This document shows positions 9,272-18,856 of a DNA stretch of 64,000 nt, piece after piece (positions within the stretch are counted from its first letter, which is position 1; the number at the start of each line of letters is the position of its first letter). Under the pieces are notes generated by a model that was given only the letters and a program-made list of their open reading frames with translations, had not been told where the DNA came from and searched no databases. The position numbers and the translations under genes were made by a program. The stretch lies in NCBI GenBank assembly GCA_041645435.1, contig JBAZQB010000003.1, forward strand, positions 1 to 64,000. The letters are read 5' to 3'. The DNA comes from Methanoregula sp. (GTDB lineage Archaea > Halobacteriota > Methanomicrobia > Methanomicrobiales > Methanospirillaceae).

Positions 9272-9376
9272 ATGCTATACCTTCATAACACCTTTTAAAA
9301 AAAATCTGAATGAATTTTGTTGAGCAATTGCCCTCACTGGGGAAATATTTCCCTTACCGGTTGTATCCTTAAGTCA
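9272..9376. repeat. Intergenic repeat, copy B (partner at 5096-5214)
   Basis: Same orientation as copy A. It contains a perfect palindrome GGGAAATATTTCCC (9340-9353) and the shared TTTTGTTGAGCAATTGCCC block. Together the two copies bracket the binding-protein/sensor-kinase operon. Confidence 0.75.
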
Positions 9377-9457
9377 CTACCGGGTAATTACTCACAGAAG
9401 AGCATCCCCGGATCAAACCCATCCATAGTACAGGATGATTAAAAGAGCATCCTCTTG

Positions 9458-10405
9458 TTATTCAGCGCCGGACCCGGAAATGGGTTCTTCCCCCTCGACC
9501 CGGCAGAGCTGCACCCAGATATCCCCGAAAAACTCTTCCTGCCGGAGGGAACACCGCCCCTCATGCGCCAGGAACAAGAGCGGAATATACACTTCCGGCA
9601 TGCCCCACCCCAGTTTCCCGCAGAGCTCGACAAGCGTCATCTCGCCGTCAATCTCAAGGAGGGAAAGGCACTCCTCCAGTACGGTCGATGAGGATGCCTG
9701 GTAGCCTTCATCGTGGGCAATACTGACCACATCATCCGCATCGATCAGGAACGCCTCGGTGGGATCCGCAGCCATCCGCCGGCGCCGCCTCTCTTCCTTC
9801 TCGATGTTCTTGAGCTCGGTGATCAACTCGAAGAGGGTGATCGGGCTCTGCCGCATATGCTTGCGATCCAGCCGGCGCTGGATCTCGTGTTCGAGCCGCT
9901 CGATAATCCCCAGCCGGCCGGTATATTCGATCTCCCCCTCGGGAAACAGATCATAATCTTCGCCCGAGTCGCCATCGTCCTCACCCGCTTCTTCTTCCGG
10001 TGATGCAAGGATCAAAAGCTGCTCCGACTTCATGCGCAGGAGCGTAGCGGCATAAAAAAGGGTGCGCCCCGAAAGCTTGAGGTTAAGCTCACGCCGCCGC
10101 TCCAGCTCGGAAAGGAAGCGGTCGGTCACTTCGATGATATTGATATTCCACGGATCGATCTCCCCCCGCTCGGCAAGCCCGACCAGGATCTCGATCGGAT
10201 CTTCGAGCGCCCCGCCATTCTCCGGTTCAATTGACAGCGGGGCTTCTCCTGAGGTTTCGGCAAGCCCGTTTGCCAAACCGGGGTCCGGTTTTTTCCCCTC
10301 GTCCAAAGGAATATCTTTCACGACACCTGCAGGAGGAACCTGCGATGGGGTTGAAGGGGCTTGTTCCGGATCCGGCGTGAGGCCGGAACCATCAGGCTCC
10401 GCCAT
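9458..10405 (-). CDS. scpA: Segregation and condensation protein ScpA
   Basis: This 315-residue kleisin bridges the heads of the SMC dimer in the prokaryotic condensin complex. After a low-complexity Pro/Gly-rich N-terminus of about 75 residues come the ScpA signatures: DPIEILVGLAERGEIDPWNI, then LSGRTLFYAATLLRMKSEQL. A C-terminal winged-helix region (SSTVLEECLSLLEIDGEMTLVELC) follows. The start at 10405 overlaps the end of smc by 14 bp, so the two are co-translated. No scpB is seen in the window. Confidence 0.95.
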   Translation of the reverse strand: MAEPDGSGLTPDPEQAPSTPSQVPPAGVVKDIPLDEGKKPDPGLANGLAETSGEAPLSIEPENGGALEDPIEILVGLAERGEIDPWNINIIEVTDRFLSELERRRELNLKLSGRTLFYAATLLRMKSEQLLILASPEEEAGEDDGDSGEDYDLFPEGEIEYTGRLGIIERLEHEIQRRLDRKHMRQSPITLFELITELKNIEKEERRRRRMAADPTEAFLIDADDVVSIAHDEGYQASSSTVLEECLSLLEIDGEMTLVELCGKLGWGMPEVYIPLLFLAHEGRCSLRQEEFFGDIWVQLCRVEGEEPISGSGAE

Positions 10406-13400
10406 GTGCCTTGACCCCGGTGACCAGCGTGCTCTTGTCGGAACGCAGCGTGACACCCATGATGCGTTGCGCTGCATCGATCATCGGCTTGCGCAGCGAT
10501 ACGATGACGAACTGCGAGTTGGGTGCAAGTTCCGTGACCATCGATGAGATACGCTCCACGTTCGAGCCGTCGAGCGACATATCCACTTCATCGAAAGCAT
10601 AGAACGGGGCGGGGATGTACCGCTGGATAGAGAAGATGAACGCTAAGGTAGTAAGCGACTTTTCCCCGCCGGAGAGGGAGGAGAGCAGGTGCACTTTCTT
10701 GTCCCGGGGCTTGACGGCAAACGTCATTCCCCCGGCAAACGGGTCCTCTTCGTTTTCCAGCACAAGGTTCCCGCTCCCGCTGGTGAGGCGGGCAAAGATC
10801 TCCCGGAAGTTGGTGTCAATAGCCTTGAATGCAGCCGTGAATGCTTCGTATTTCATCTGCTCGAACTGCTCGATCCGCTCGATAAGGCTCGTCCGCTCGC
10901 TCGACAGGGTCTCCTTGCGCTCCGTCCGCTCGCCCACCTGCCGCTCTACCTTGTCGTACTCTTCGATCGCGAGCATGTTCACGGCACCGATCTTCCGCAG
11001 GGCACCATCCGCTTCTGCAATTTTTCCTTCGATCTCCGTCAGGGAAAGGGTGGTGTCCATCTCTCCGACCTGTTGCCGGAGCATCCCGACTTCAATGCCT
11101 AAGGTTTTGGCACGCTCGTCGATTGCTCCCAGCTGGATGCTGATCCGCTCCTTGTCGGCATCAAACTTCATAAGTTTGAGTTCCGAGTCCTGGATATGCT
11201 GCGAGGCTTCACCCCGCTTGGCGCGGAGCTCGTCAAGTACTCCGGAGAACTCCTTCTGCCGCTCTTCAAGGGCAGCAATCTGGGACTTGTGGATACCTAT
11301 CTGCTCGTTTGATCCTGCGATATCGGTATCGATCTGGCGGTTGCGCTCATCCTGCCGGGCGCGGTCTTCCCCGAGTTCGACAAGACGGGCATTGAAATGC
11401 TGGCGCTCGCGCTGGGCATCATTGATATCGGCATCCTTGTTCCGGAGCCGGCGTTCCGCTTCCTCGATCTCCTTGCGCTTCCTCTCCATCTGCTCGGTGA
11501 GAGCCGGGATGTTGGTATCATCGAGGCGCTTCTTGATCTCCTCGATCCGGACATTGATCGCATTGATAGCCTCAGTCGTCTTGTCCAGCTCGCCTTCGAG
11601 CGCGCCAAGCTCTGCACCGCCGTTCCGGGTCTCCTCTGTCTGCCGGGCAACCGCCGCTTCAATCGTCTGTTTCTCGACCGTGATGGCCTCAAACCGGCGC
11701 GAGAACTCCTCAGTGAACATCCCGAAACGGGCAACTTTCTGGTCGATCTCGTTCCGGGTTGCACGCCGGGCATCCACTTCTTCGACGAGACGCTTTACCC
11801 CTGCTTCCAGCGTCGCGGCCTCACCCTGTAATTCACCGAGGTGCGATCGGATCCGCATGATCTCGTCATCGACCGCAGCGCCAAAACCCCGTATGGCCTG
11901 CTTCTTTGCCGACCCACCCGTCATTGCCCCGCTCTTTTCGAGTATTTCGCCTTCGAGCGTGACCATGCGGTATTTGCCGATCAGTTTGCGTGCCCGGTCA
12001 AGGGTATCGACCACGACGGTGCCTCCCAGTGCAACGGCAAACGCCCGGTCAAATTTCGGGTCGTAATCGATCAGGTTTACCGCATAATCAATAACGCCCG
12101 GTTCCTTGACCGGGGGAAGCTGAGGGGGTTTTAATTTATTGAGGGGGAGGAACGTAGCACGCCCGAGCCGCTCCTCCTTGAGGTACCGGATCGCATCGGC
12201 CGCGATCTGATCGTCGTCGCAGACTACGAACTGGAGCTTGTTGCCTGCGGCAATATTGAGCGCCATCGAGTATTCGGGCGGGGCTTTGCCGAGGTCGGCA
12301 ATGGTGCCGTGCACCCCTTCCATTGCCATGATCGCCTCGATCGCCTTACCTCCTGATTCCCCGCGGGCCTGCTGGGCAGCCTCAAGACGGTACACGTCCT
12401 GTTCCGCAGATCGTATCTCGGTTTTCAGCCGTTCAAGGGTGGAGCGCTGGGCAAACATCGCTCCTTCGAGTTCCGAGAGATTGCGGTCCAGCTCCTTCTT
12501 CTCTGCTGCAAGGTCCCCGACACTCTTCTCGCTGTCCGTGAGCTGGGACTGTTTTGCGGTATACTCTTCATCGAGCTGTTTTAAGAGCAGGGTGAGGCGT
12601 TCCAGTTCGGTGGTGCGCATCCGGCTCTTCTCGATCAGCATGTCCTGCTGGTGCAGGATGCCGGAACGCTGCGCCTTCTTCTCCTCGCTCTCTTTGAGAA
12701 GCGCGAACAGTTTCTCCCGCGAGCCTTCCGTATCTTCGGAGTGTGCCTTTAACTCGGTCTCCACCTTTTCGAGCTGGGCCTTAAACGTTGCCACTTCCAT
12801 GGCAACATTCGTGCGGTCGATGGTGAGGGAACGGATCTGGTCAGTGCATTCGGTTACCCGGGCTTCTGCCCGTTTCGTATCCATGTACACACGGTTGATC
12901 GCCTCAAGATTGGTTTCCTTTTCCTTCCTGAGGCGGACAATCGTCTGCTCGGCGAGCTTGATCCCGCCCTTGGCTTCTTCTAATTCTGCGATCAGTTTGA
13001 GATAATCCGAACCGCTCTTCTTGTTGATCAGATCGTCAATATCCTTTAAATCCGCCTTTAAGTAGGCGAGTTCATTCTCCTCAATACTCCGGTCAGAGGC
13101 GATCCGTGACAGGTGGATCTTATGCTCTTCGGTTGAACGCAGGAGTGAATTGAGTTCTTTTTCCCGGTCATGGAGCTGGGCGACGGACCGGCAGTTCTGG
13201 AAATACGAGAGATCTTTCTGCCATTTCTGGTACTCAAGAGCGTGCTCGCGCTCACGTTTGAGTTCATGGGCCCGTTTGCTCAGCTCGATGAGGAGCAGTT
13301 CCTCACGTTCGATCCGCTCCCGCACGATATCGAGCTCCGAGAGCGCCTGCTGTTTCTTGGTATCGAACTCAGAAACCCCGGCGATCTCATCGATGATCTT

Positions 13401-13841
13401 GCGCCGCTCGAAATCGCTCATCTCCATGATGCGGGTCACATCTCCCTGCATCACCACATTGTAGCCATGGGGTTTGATCCCGTGCTTTGCAAGATGATCG
13501 ACAATATCGCTCTGTTTGCAGAGCCGGTCATTGAGGTAATTATAGCTGTAATACCCGTTGCCGGTCCGCTTGATCCTCCGCCGGATCTTCGTCCCGTCTG
13601 AGAACTGGAGGGCGACTTCGGCGATATTGCGCCCGGAATTCAGGTTGATTAAGTCCGTGAGCTTCTCTGCACGGAGATTGCGGGAACTCGAAAGTGCCAG
13701 TACAAAAAGAACAGAATCGATGATATTGCTTTTACCAGACCCATTAGGACCCGATATCACCGTGAACCCTTCTAAAAAAGGGATTTTTGTCTTTTTGGAA
13801 AAAGACTTGAAATTATCTATCTCGAGTTCTGTGATATGCAA
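10392..13841 (-). CDS. smc: Chromosome segregation protein SMC
   Basis: This 1149-residue condensin ATPase compacts and segregates the chromosome. The N-terminal head has Walker A GPNGSGKSN (about 32-40). Two long coiled-coil arms flank a hinge (about 500-650, with VHGTIADLGK and VVCDDDQIAADAI). The C-terminal head has the signature LSGGEKSLTTLAF and Walker B YAFDEVDMSLDGSNVERI. Length and domain order are normal for the family. The 3' end overlaps scpA, and the gene upstream encodes a small coiled-coil protein. Large open frames on the opposite strand are shadows of the coiled-coil codons. Confidence 0.98.
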   Translation of the reverse strand: MHITELEIDNFKSFSKKTKIPFLEGFTVISGPNGSGKSNIIDSVLFVLALSSSRNLRAEKLTDLINLNSGRNIAEVALQFSDGTKIRRRIKRTGNGYYSYNYLNDRLCKQSDIVDHLAKHGIKPHGYNVVMQGDVTRIMEMSDFERRKIIDEIAGVSEFDTKKQQALSELDIVRERIEREELLLIELSKRAHELKREREHALEYQKWQKDLSYFQNCRSVAQLHDREKELNSLLRSTEEHKIHLSRIASDRSIEENELAYLKADLKDIDDLINKKSGSDYLKLIAELEEAKGGIKLAEQTIVRLRKEKETNLEAINRVYMDTKRAEARVTECTDQIRSLTIDRTNVAMEVATFKAQLEKVETELKAHSEDTEGSREKLFALLKESEEKKAQRSGILHQQDMLIEKSRMRTTELERLTLLLKQLDEEYTAKQSQLTDSEKSVGDLAAEKKELDRNLSELEGAMFAQRSTLERLKTEIRSAEQDVYRLEAAQQARGESGGKAIEAIMAMEGVHGTIADLGKAPPEYSMALNIAAGNKLQFVVCDDDQIAADAIRYLKEERLGRATFLPLNKLKPPQLPPVKEPGVIDYAVNLIDYDPKFDRAFAVALGGTVVVDTLDRARKLIGKYRMVTLEGEILEKSGAMTGGSAKKQAIRGFGAAVDDEIMRIRSHLGELQGEAATLEAGVKRLVEEVDARRATRNEIDQKVARFGMFTEEFSRRFEAITVEKQTIEAAVARQTEETRNGGAELGALEGELDKTTEAINAINVRIEEIKKRLDDTNIPALTEQMERKRKEIEEAERRLRNKDADINDAQRERQHFNARLVELGEDRARQDERNRQIDTDIAGSNEQIGIHKSQIAALEERQKEFSGVLDELRAKRGEASQHIQDSELKLMKFDADKERISIQLGAIDERAKTLGIEVGMLRQQVGEMDTTLSLTEIEGKIAEADGALRKIGAVNMLAIEEYDKVERQVGERTERKETLSSERTSLIERIEQFEQMKYEAFTAAFKAIDTNFREIFARLTSGSGNLVLENEEDPFAGGMTFAVKPRDKKVHLLSSLSGGEKSLTTLAFIFSIQRYIPAPFYAFDEVDMSLDGSNVERISSMVTELAPNSQFVIVSLRKPMIDAAQRIMGVTLRSDKSTLVTGVKAHGGA

Positions 13842-13853
13842 AGATCCGGCTCC

Positions 13854-14342
13854 TTACTTCTTTGCAGGATCCTTTGATTCTTCAGCAGCATAGATCAGGT
13901 CAGCCTGCTTGGGCTTTCCCGCTGCACCTTTTTTCTGGCCATAACCGGCACGGGCAACAATGTAATCCTTGTCTCCACGCCGGGGCTCAAGTTTCATCGT
14001 CCCATCCTGCTGCATGATCATGTCCATCGCAGGTTCTGCGGGTGCTGCCGGTACATCAGGTTGCCGTGCACCTTTGCGCATGACGACCGTGCTCCCGCCC
14101 GATGAGGGACTTCCGGCTTCTGCGGCGGGATATGGCTGCGAACCCTGGACAACAGTCGGGGCACGTTTGAGTTCCTGCCGGCTGCGTTCCTCGGTCTGTT
14201 TGGACATCTTCATGGAGACAGACTTGAGATCCAGAAGCTCCTGGGTGAGACCCTTGACCAGTGCTTCCATCTCTCTCATCTTCTTTTCTAGTGCCGCAAT
14301 CCGGTCCTCAGTCGCAGCCCCGATTCCTGAATTTTCCAACAT
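13854..14342 (-). CDS. Small coiled-coil protein upstream of smc
   Basis: This 162-residue protein starts with a heptad-patterned helix (residues about 12-52: DRIAALEKKMREMEALVKGL, then TQELLDLKSVSMKM). A Pro/Ala/Gly-rich disordered middle and a short conserved-looking tail (QDGTMKLEPRRGDKDYIVARAGYG) follow. I do not recognise a named family. It lies 12 bp upstream of smc on the same strand, so an operon with smc-scpA is likely; a role with the condensin complex is only a guess. Confidence 0.75.
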   Translation of the reverse strand: MLENSGIGAATEDRIAALEKKMREMEALVKGLTQELLDLKSVSMKMSKQTEERSRQELKRAPTVVQGSQPYPAAEAGSPSSGGSTVVMRKGARQPDVPAAPAEPAMDMIMQQDGTMKLEPRRGDKDYIVARAGYGQKKGAAGKPKQADLIYAAEESKDPAKK

Positions 14343-14724
14343 TGTAATCAGTTACTCCTGTTTTTCCCCATTGCTCACGATGCTAGATCTTTGCATACCG
14401 TTGCACCCAACAGAGGTACTCTTGTGTACAGGTGCGGCGCATACCTTATTAATAATAGTAATGATCGCCTGATTAGGAAAAAAGCTTTGTGCTTTATTGT
14501 GATAAATTGCACCAGAATTTTACATAACCACAATTCCTGCCATCTTAACCGGTAATGCCGGATCCGGCCGGGCATGAATAAAAAGAGGCATAATTTCTGC
14601 TGCGTTTTAAAAAACAGTGACGCGAAAAGGATTTTTGCTGAGGTTCATGGTATCATTCCCGGTTCTCTTCAGTTTTTACACGCTAAGAAAAGGTATTACC
14701 TGATCCGAGCGAACCCTAGTCCAT
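14343..14724. other. Divergent intergenic region between the smc operon and glyA
   Basis: This 380-bp gap holds the promoters of both operons. A TATA-like stretch, CCTTATTAATAATAG at 14444-14458, could serve the minus-strand smc operon. No strong TATA box is evident for glyA; TTTTTACACG at 14671-14680 is a weak candidate. I see no gene or RNA here. Confidence 0.5.
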
Positions 14725-15963
14725 ATGTCTTATCTGTCTAAAACTGATCCAGAAATAGCAGATATTATCGAAAAAGAACGACTTCGCCAGACCAATGGCC
14801 TCGAGCTCATTGCGTCTGAAAATCTCGTCTCCCATGCGGTACTCGAAGCTATGGGGTCTATCATGACCAACAAGTATGCCGAGGGGTATCCCGGGAAACG
14901 GTACTACGGCGGCTGCGAGTATCACGATATGGCCGAGAATCTAGCCCGCGACCGGTTGAAGCAGCTGTTCGGCGCTGAGCACGCAAACGTGCAGCCCCAC
15001 TCCGGCACCCAGGCAAACATGGCGGTTTATTTTGCGTATATGAGCCTCGGAGACACCCTGATGAGCATGAAGCTCCAGCAGGGAGGTCACCTGTCCCACG
15101 GTTCTCCGGTCAGCTTTACCGGCAAGTTTTACAAGGTAGCCCAGTATGGCGTTGACCCGATGACCGAGATGATCGATTACGGCGCAGTCGAGGAACTGGC
15201 AAAGAAGGAGAAGCCCAAGATGCTGGTCTGTGGTGCATCCGCGTACCCCCGCACCATCGATTTCAAGGCATTCCAGGAGATTGCTGATGGTGTCGGCGCC
15301 TACTGTATGGCCGATATCGCCCACATCGCCGGGCTCTGCGCAACCGGCGTCCACCCGAACTCGGTCGGCGTCGTGAACTTCACCACCACCACCACCCACA
15401 AGACCCTGAGGGGACCCCGGGGCGGCGCGATCATGTGCAACAGCGAGTATGCACAGGCCATCGACAAGGCGATCTTCCCCGGCATGCAGGGCGGCCCCCT
15501 CATGCACACCATTACGGCAAAAGCAGTCTGTTTCGAAGAAGCCCTCAAGCCTTCGTTCAAGGTATACAGCCAGCAGATAGTGAAGAACGCAAAGGTGCTG
15601 GCCGAGACCCTGATGAACAACGGTCTCCGGCTCGTTTCGGGGGGTACCGACAACCACCTGATGCTCCTCGACCTGACCGCACAGGGCATCACGGGTCTTG
15701 AAGCGGAAGTCGCGCTCGGAAAAGCCGGCATAACGGTGAACAAGAACACGATCCCCAACGAGACCAAGAGCCCGTTCATTACCAGCGGCCTCCGGGTTGG
15801 CACTCCCGCCGTCACCTCACGCGGCATGAAAGAGGCGGAGATGCGCAATATCGGGAACTGGATTGCAACCATTGTCAAGGACGTTCACAACGAAGCCGCG
15901 ATCAAGGACATCCACGCAAAGGTCCATGCCATGTCCAGCAAATTCCCGATCTATCCGGAATAA
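14725..15963 (+). CDS. glyA: Serine hydroxymethyltransferase
   Basis: This 412-residue PLP enzyme interconverts serine and glycine while moving a one-carbon unit to or from a pterin (tetrahydromethanopterin in methanogens). It has LELIASENLVS (about 26), NKYAEGYPGKRYYGG (about 50) and the PLP-lysine motif TTTTHKTLRGPRGG (about 218-231). The length is normal. It heads an operon with folD, a DHPS-like gene and cofE, which supports a one-carbon/cofactor theme. Confidence 0.98.
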   Translation: MSYLSKTDPEIADIIEKERLRQTNGLELIASENLVSHAVLEAMGSIMTNKYAEGYPGKRYYGGCEYHDMAENLARDRLKQLFGAEHANVQPHSGTQANMAVYFAYMSLGDTLMSMKLQQGGHLSHGSPVSFTGKFYKVAQYGVDPMTEMIDYGAVEELAKKEKPKMLVCGASAYPRTIDFKAFQEIADGVGAYCMADIAHIAGLCATGVHPNSVGVVNFTTTTTHKTLRGPRGGAIMCNSEYAQAIDKAIFPGMQGGPLMHTITAKAVCFEEALKPSFKVYSQQIVKNAKVLAETLMNNGLRLVSGGTDNHLMLLDLTAQGITGLEAEVALGKAGITVNKNTIPNETKSPFITSGLRVGTPAVTSRGMKEAEMRNIGNWIATIVKDVHNEAAIKDIHAKVHAMSSKFPIYPE

Positions 15964-15988
15964 TTCACCCAATTTTTCAGGAATCCCT

Positions 15989-16834
15989 ATGGTCATAATC
16001 CTTGATGGAAAAAAGTGCTCGGCAATGCGGCTCGAACTCCTCAAAGAAGAGATCGAGGATTCAGGACTCTATCCCCGCCTTGCCACCGTGATTGTCGGCA
16101 ATGACCCTGCATCGCAGATGTATGTGAGGATGAAACACCGCGCCTGCGAGCAGGTGGGCATCGGATCGGTAGGTATCGAACTTCCTGCCGATGCCACCAC
16201 GGAAAAGGTACTGGAATCGGTCCACCAGCTGAACAGGGATACCGATATCGACGGGATCCTCGTCCAGCTCCCCCTCCCGAAACAGGTGGATGCAGAGCGC
16301 GTGATCGAAGCGATCAGCCCGCAGAAAGATGTGGACGGGTACCACCCCGAGAACATGGGGCTCCTTTTCTCCGGCAAGCCCCGGTTCACATCGTGCACCC
16401 CGACCGGGATTATGACCCTGCTTGCAGAATACAAGATCCCGCTCGCGGGTGCCCGTGCAGTCGTAGTCGGGCGCAGTATCGATGTGGGGCGCCCCATGGC
16501 GGCATTACTGCTCAATGCCGATGCAACAGTGACGATCTGCCACAGCAAAACAAAAGATCTTGCTGAAGAGATGAAGCGGGCTGATATTCTGATTTCCGCC
16601 ATCGGCAAGGCCCACTTTATCCAGCCGGCAATGGTAAAGCCGGGAGCAGTTGTCATCGATGTGGGGATCAACCAGCTGGATGGCAAACTGGTCGGTGATG
16701 TGGAATATGCAAAAGTCAGTGAGATTGCTTCCGCTATCACCCCGGTTCCGGGCGGCGTTGGCCCGATGACGATTGCAACCCTGATGGAAAACACCTACCG
16801 GGCGGCAAAGGTGAAGGCATGCACCAGTGCGTAA
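15989..16834 (+). CDS. folD: Methylene-tetrahydrofolate dehydrogenase/cyclohydrolase FolD
   Basis: This 281-residue bifunctional enzyme oxidises methylene-pterin to the methenyl form and hydrolyses it to formyl-pterin using NADP. Seen are the substrate motif YVRMKHRACEQVGI with its Tyr and Lys (about 40-53), DGILVQLPLP (about 86), the NADP-binding VVVGRSIDVGRPMA (about 160) and PVPGGVGPMTIATLMENT near the end. The start ATG at 15989 lies 25 bp after glyA. FolD is patchy among methanogens, where H4MPT enzymes do the main work, so it may supply formyl groups for purine synthesis. Confidence 0.96.
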   Translation: MVIILDGKKCSAMRLELLKEEIEDSGLYPRLATVIVGNDPASQMYVRMKHRACEQVGIGSVGIELPADATTEKVLESVHQLNRDTDIDGILVQLPLPKQVDAERVIEAISPQKDVDGYHPENMGLLFSGKPRFTSCTPTGIMTLLAEYKIPLAGARAVVVGRSIDVGRPMAALLLNADATVTICHSKTKDLAEEMKRADILISAIGKAHFIQPAMVKPGAVVIDVGINQLDGKLVGDVEYAKVSEIASAITPVPGGVGPMTIATLMENTYRAAKVKACTSA

Positions 16835-17631
16835 TCAACAAGCTCACGATCGGCGGTGATGCCCCTGTCAGGCTGATGGGGGTTATCAACTGTAGTTACG
16901 AGTCGTTTTATCACGACTCCTACATCCCCACCAACGAAGTGCACAAAAAGGCGGTGGAGATGATCGAACAGGGCGCAGATCTCATCGATCTCGGTGCCCG
17001 CAGCACCGCTCCCAATGCTCAGGCGATCAGCGGGAGCGAGGAGGCTTCCCGTATCGATGCTGCACTCAAAGAGCTTGACGGGACCGGGTTCACCATCTCG
17101 GTAGACACCATGAACCCGTGGGTGCTCGATGTCTGCCTGAAACATGGCATCCATGCGGCAAACGATATCTCCGGGTTATCCTCACCGGCCTATGCCAAAC
17201 GGGTGGCGGATGCCGGGCTGCCGGCTATCCTGATGGCAGCCAATTACAACCCGGGAGATGCGGTCGGGCTGGATGCAACGATGACAACGCTCAAAACCGT
17301 TGCCCGGCGGTGTGAGTCTGCGGGGATTGATAACTATATACTCGATCCGGGTGTCGGGTACTGGAGCCCGTTGCGATCCCTTGACAATGACTGGGAACTC
17401 TGCCAGAATTATGAGCACTTCTTAGAGTTCGGCCGCCCGATCCTTGCCGCAATCTCGCGCAAGAGCTTTATCGGAAACCTCGTGAACAGGGAGCCCGAAG
17501 GCCGGCTGGCCGGCAGCCTGGCAGTGACGATGGTGCTGCTCCAGAAAGGGGCATCCATCGTGCGGACCCACGATGTGCCCCAGACCCGGGACCTTATCTC
17601 GGTCTTTGAGCGGATGGTGAAGAAACCGTGA
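16819..17631 (+). CDS. Dihydropteroate synthase-like protein
   Basis: This 270-residue TIM-barrel protein has all the pterin-binding family motifs in order: RLMGVINCSYESF (about 18), DLIDLGARSTAP (about 54), TISVDTMNP (about 91), AANDISG (about 112), YILDPGVGYW (about 173), LAAISRKSFIG (about 209) and SIVRTHDV (near the end). In bacteria the family joins pterin to p-aminobenzoate. Methanogens use RFAP synthase in the analogous step of methanopterin synthesis, so the exact substrate is uncertain. It overlaps folD by 16 bp. Confidence 0.85.
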   Translation: MHQCVINKLTIGGDAPVRLMGVINCSYESFYHDSYIPTNEVHKKAVEMIEQGADLIDLGARSTAPNAQAISGSEEASRIDAALKELDGTGFTISVDTMNPWVLDVCLKHGIHAANDISGLSSPAYAKRVADAGLPAILMAANYNPGDAVGLDATMTTLKTVARRCESAGIDNYILDPGVGYWSPLRSLDNDWELCQNYEHFLEFGRPILAAISRKSFIGNLVNREPEGRLAGSLAVTMVLLQKGASIVRTHDVPQTRDLISVFERMVKKP

Positions 17632-18401
17632 ACACCTCTTTTAAGGTGTTCGGGCTTTCCACCGGGATCATCCGCAGCGGGGACTCCATTGCGGCTCGTG
17701 CTGCTGATGCAGCAGACAGGCAATGCGGAGGCATTCATGAGGGCGACATCCTTGTGTTTGCCGAGACAGCGGTTGCATCCGCTGAGGGAAATATCATCGA
17801 TCTCGCCACCATCACCCCAACCCCCCGGGCAGAGGAACTGGGGAAAAAATACCAGATGGACTCCCGCACCGCTGAAGTCGTGCTGAGGGAAAGCGATTCG
17901 GTTGTTGGCGGGATACCCGGCTTTTTGCTGTGCATGAAAGCCGGTACCCTCTTACCCAATGCCGGTGTCGATGCATCCAACGCACCCCCGGGATGCGTAA
18001 CGCCCCTTCCCAAAAATCCTGACGGGAGTGCCCTTGCCATCAAAACGGTAATTGAACAGAGATATGGCGTGAAGGTGGGAGTCATCATCGCCGACAGCCG
18101 GACGCACGCAATGCGCCTCGGGTGCAGTGGCGTTGCAATTGGCTGTGCAGGAATTACCGCCGTTATCGATGACCGGGGCAGGAGCGATCTCTTCGGGCGC
18201 AAACTCGAAGTGACGAAACGGGCGGTGGCGGACAATATCGCATCTGCTGCCGAACTGGTGATGGGCGAGGCAGATGAGTGTACACCGGCAGCGATCGTCC
18301 GGGGCATCGGGCTTCCCATCGGGGATCAGGTTGGTATTGATTCGATCGCCGCAGATGAGTGCCTGTTCATGGGGGTACTGAGGAACCGTTCATCTGAGTG
18401 A
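17628..18401 (+). CDS. cofE: Coenzyme F420-0:L-glutamate ligase
   Basis: This 257-residue enzyme adds glutamates by GTP-dependent ligation to F420-0, giving the polyglutamate tail of the hydride carrier F420. Family features include GDILVFAETAVASAEGN (about 38-54), PNAGVDASN (about 109), KVGVIIADSRTHAMRLGCSG (about 148) and IGCAGITAVIDDRGRSDLFG. The start is GTG at 17628, overlapping the previous stop as GTGA. It is the last gene of the glyA operon, followed by an oligo-T terminator. Confidence 0.95.
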   Translation: MNTSFKVFGLSTGIIRSGDSIAARAADAADRQCGGIHEGDILVFAETAVASAEGNIIDLATITPTPRAEELGKKYQMDSRTAEVVLRESDSVVGGIPGFLLCMKAGTLLPNAGVDASNAPPGCVTPLPKNPDGSALAIKTVIEQRYGVKVGVIIADSRTHAMRLGCSGVAIGCAGITAVIDDRGRSDLFGRKLEVTKRAVADNIASAAELVMGEADECTPAAIVRGIGLPIGDQVGIDSIAADECLFMGVLRNRSSE

Positions 18402-18432
18402 ACGTTGGGCTTTTTACGGAATTTTAGCTCAG

Positions 18433-18442
18433 TTTTTTTTTT
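18433..18442 (+). terminator. Oligo-T terminator of the glyA-cofE operon
   Basis: A T10 run followed directly by an A10 run lies about 30 bp after the cofE stop. The T/A junction makes it symmetrical, so it could stop transcription from either strand. Confidence 0.6.
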
Positions 18443-18495
18443 AAAAAAAAAATGTTTTTATCCATCATTTCGTTCGTGCTCTTTGGAGATTATGA

Positions 18496-18566
18496 GTGTG
18501 ACCCCCTCACTCCCCCAGAGGGGGAAGCAGCCCAAGGGGAGCATCCCCTTGACCCCCCATTTTCCC
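18496..18566. repeat. Dispersed GC-rich repeat, family 3, copy 1
   Basis: About 60 bp matching, as reverse complement with very few differences, the segment 61779-61841. It contains three hairpins in a row: GACCCCCTCA../GAGGGGG-type pairing, CCCCCAGAGGGGG and AAGGGGAGCATCCCCTT. It is not coding. Confidence 0.75.
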
Positions 18567-18783
18567 ACAATTTTTAATCTGACAAAACAGAGATGCTTCT
18601 GTCAGGTATATACCGGAATCTGAAGATCGTGAATGAATGAGAATGTCCCGAATCAGGATCGGTTAGGGGAAGTTTAATGCATTTTTTTGCTCTGTAGAAA
18701 CGCACATGAGTTACGAACTCAGGCAAACATGATGAATAACCGTGGATTTTTCAGGGAGAATCATTTAGAAAACTCTCTGACGC

Positions 18784-18806
18784 TGTCGGGGGCTTCGCCC
18801 CCGCCA
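18784..18806. repeat. Hairpin with GGGGGC-TTC-GCCCCC core
   Basis: A very stable short inverted repeat (GGGGGCTTCGCCCCC) inside the 18402-19105 gap, close in composition to the other dispersed hairpins. The surroundings, 18567-18783, show no gene. Confidence 0.5.
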
Positions 18807-18856
18807 CGGGGGCACCTGCCATTGCGATGACAACGCATTACCAGTAACCTTACTCG

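Noticed and set aside
10615..12066. Long plus-strand frame of 483 codons inside smc
   Set aside because: It is a Ser/Arg-rich shadow of the coiled-coil codons of smc, which has full domain support on the other strand.
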